A DNA stretch of 5,638 nt from Actinomycetospora sp. (GTDB taxonomy: Bacteria; Actinomycetota; Actinomycetes; Mycobacteriales; Pseudonocardiaceae): the NCBI GenBank assembly GCA_025925615.1, contig JAICLN010000278.1, forward strand, positions 1 through 5,638. Reading direction: 5' to 3'. Shown one piece after another: positions 5,007 through 5,638 of this stretch; within the stretch, counting starts at the first letter, position 1; each line of letters begins with the position of its first letter. The notes under the pieces were generated by a model. It saw nothing but the letters and a program-made list of their open reading frames with translations, was not told where the DNA came from and searched no databases. The position numbers and the translations under genes are program-made.

Positions 5007-5638
5007 AACACCGAGAACGACACCCCCACCACTGATCCGGAGCCCGCCGAGGAACTCGCCACCACCGCCGTGGCGACCACGAACTCCGCGCCCGACTCCC
5101 CGACGTTCGCCGAACTGGGCGTCGTCCCCGAGATCGTCGAGGCCCTCGCCGCGAACGGCATCGAGCACACGTTCGCCATCCAGGAACTGACGCTGCCGCT
5201 GGCCCTCGCGGGCGAGGACCTCATCGGCCAGGCGCGGACCGGCACCGGCAAGACGCTGGGCTTCGGCGTCCCGCTGCTGCAGCGGCTCGGCGCCCCCACC
5301 GAGGACGGCACGCCGCGCGTGCTGGTCGTCGTCCCCACCCGCGAGCTGTGCCTGCAGGTGGCCAAGGACATCGAGGGCGCCTCGAAGGGCCTGGGCACCC
5401 GGGTCGTGTCGATCTACGGCGGCCGCCCCTACGAGCAGCAGATCGCCGCGCTGCAGACCGGCGTCGAGTTCGTCGTCGGCACGCCCGGCCGGCTGCTCGA
5501 CCTCGCGCAGCAGGGCCACCTGGTGCTCGCGAAGATCGGCGGCCTGGTCCTCGACGAGGCCGACGAGATGCTCGACCTGGGCTTCCTGCCCGACGTCGAG
5601 CGCATCCTCGGGATGCTCCCCGCGAAGCGCCAGACGAT
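5004..5638 (+). CDS. DEAD-box ATP-dependent RNA helicase, N-terminal part (3' end beyond window)
   Basis: The visible 211 codons cover an acidic, Thr-rich N-terminus (1-32) and most of RecA-like domain 1. In order: FAELGV (35-40) and the Q motif FAIQELTLP (57-65), motif I ARTGTGKT (77-84), motif Ia PTRELC (111-116), GG (139-140), motif Ib TPGR (160-163) and motif II DEAD (184-187). The window ends just before motif III (SAT), so RecA domain 2 is outside. It should unwind or remodel RNA duplexes using ATP, in ribosome assembly or mRNA turnover. The phrase ELTLPLALAGEDLIGQARTG is typical of the actinobacterial RhlE-like group (M. tuberculosis Rv3211). The start is taken as CTG 5004 from the Shine-Dalgarno and the switch to G/C-ending codons. 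A GTG at 5070 would shorten the protein by 22 residues without harming the domain; a GTG at 4818 would add 62 Arg-rich residues. The gene is preceded by a long structured leader. Confidence 0.93.
   Translation, partial: MNTENDTPTTDPEPAEELATTAVATTNSAPDSPTFAELGVVPEIVEALAANGIEHTFAIQELTLPLALAGEDLIGQARTGTGKTLGFGVPLLQRLGAPTEDGTPRVLVVVPTRELCLQVAKDIEGASKGLGTRVVSIYGGRPYEQQIAALQTGVEFVVGTPGRLLDLAQQGHLVLAKIGGLVLDEADEMLDLGFLPDVERILGMLPAKRQT

Noticed and set aside
4570..5007. 145-codon plus-strand frame whose TGA (5005-5007) overlaps the helicase CTG as CTGA
   Set aside because: The overlap resembles translational coupling, but the frame lacks a start with a ribosome-binding site and has many A/T-ending codons, so it is probably not translated.
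4641..5519. N-terminal extension of the MiaE-like frame to 519 codons
   Set aside because: The extension is antisense to the helicase gene and its leader, and the family length fits the start at 4640.

Overview
The window is very G+C-rich DNA with strongly G/C-ending codons, GTG starts and TANNNT-type -10 boxes. This points to a high-GC actinomycete, probably of the Pseudonocardia/Amycolatopsis kind. The gene order (MoeZ, DUF3152, [hydrolase], TetR, DUF3107, MiaE-like ferritin, DEAD-box helicase) follows the Mycobacterium tuberculosis segment Rv3206c-Rv3211. I take it to be a conserved chromosomal core locus rather than an accessory island. The order comparison is from memory and was not searched.

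Left half, all on the minus strand, 2725 down to 1: an alpha/beta hydrolase (1646-2725), a membrane-anchored DUF3152 zincin-like protein (627-1622), and the N-terminal half of MoeZ (1-518, cut by the window edge). The gaps are short and the genes are co-directional, so this looks like one transcription unit. It is interrupted before moeZ by a 99-bp near-perfect palindrome (580-678), which supplies the last codons and the stop of the DUF3152 gene. A TetR regulator (2918-3556, plus strand) is divergent from the hydrolase. Their shared 190-bp gap holds a candidate -10 box inside an inverted repeat, suggesting autoregulation.

Middle: tetR converges on a small DUF3107 gene (3599-3829, minus). A perfect 40-bp palindrome (3553-3592) lies between them and overlaps the tetR stop, most simply a bidirectional terminator. 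Upstream of DUF3107, on the same strand, is a MiaE-like ferritin-fold gene (3960-4640) that appears to be leaderless.

Right end: a 363-bp divergent gap (4641-5003) leads to a DEAD-box RNA helicase (from 5004, plus strand, cut by the right edge). The helicase has a very good Shine-Dalgarno sequence but the only codon correctly placed after it is CTG. The leader in front can form competing hairpins, one of which covers part of the Shine-Dalgarno.

The genes suggest sulfur transfer (MoeZ), possible RNA modification (MiaE-like) and RNA remodelling (helicase), but no joint pathway can be shown from sequence alone. I see no mobile-element genes, tRNA, rRNA, CRISPR array or defence system. The most unusual signals are the two palindromes placed on stop codons and the CTG start with its structured leader.
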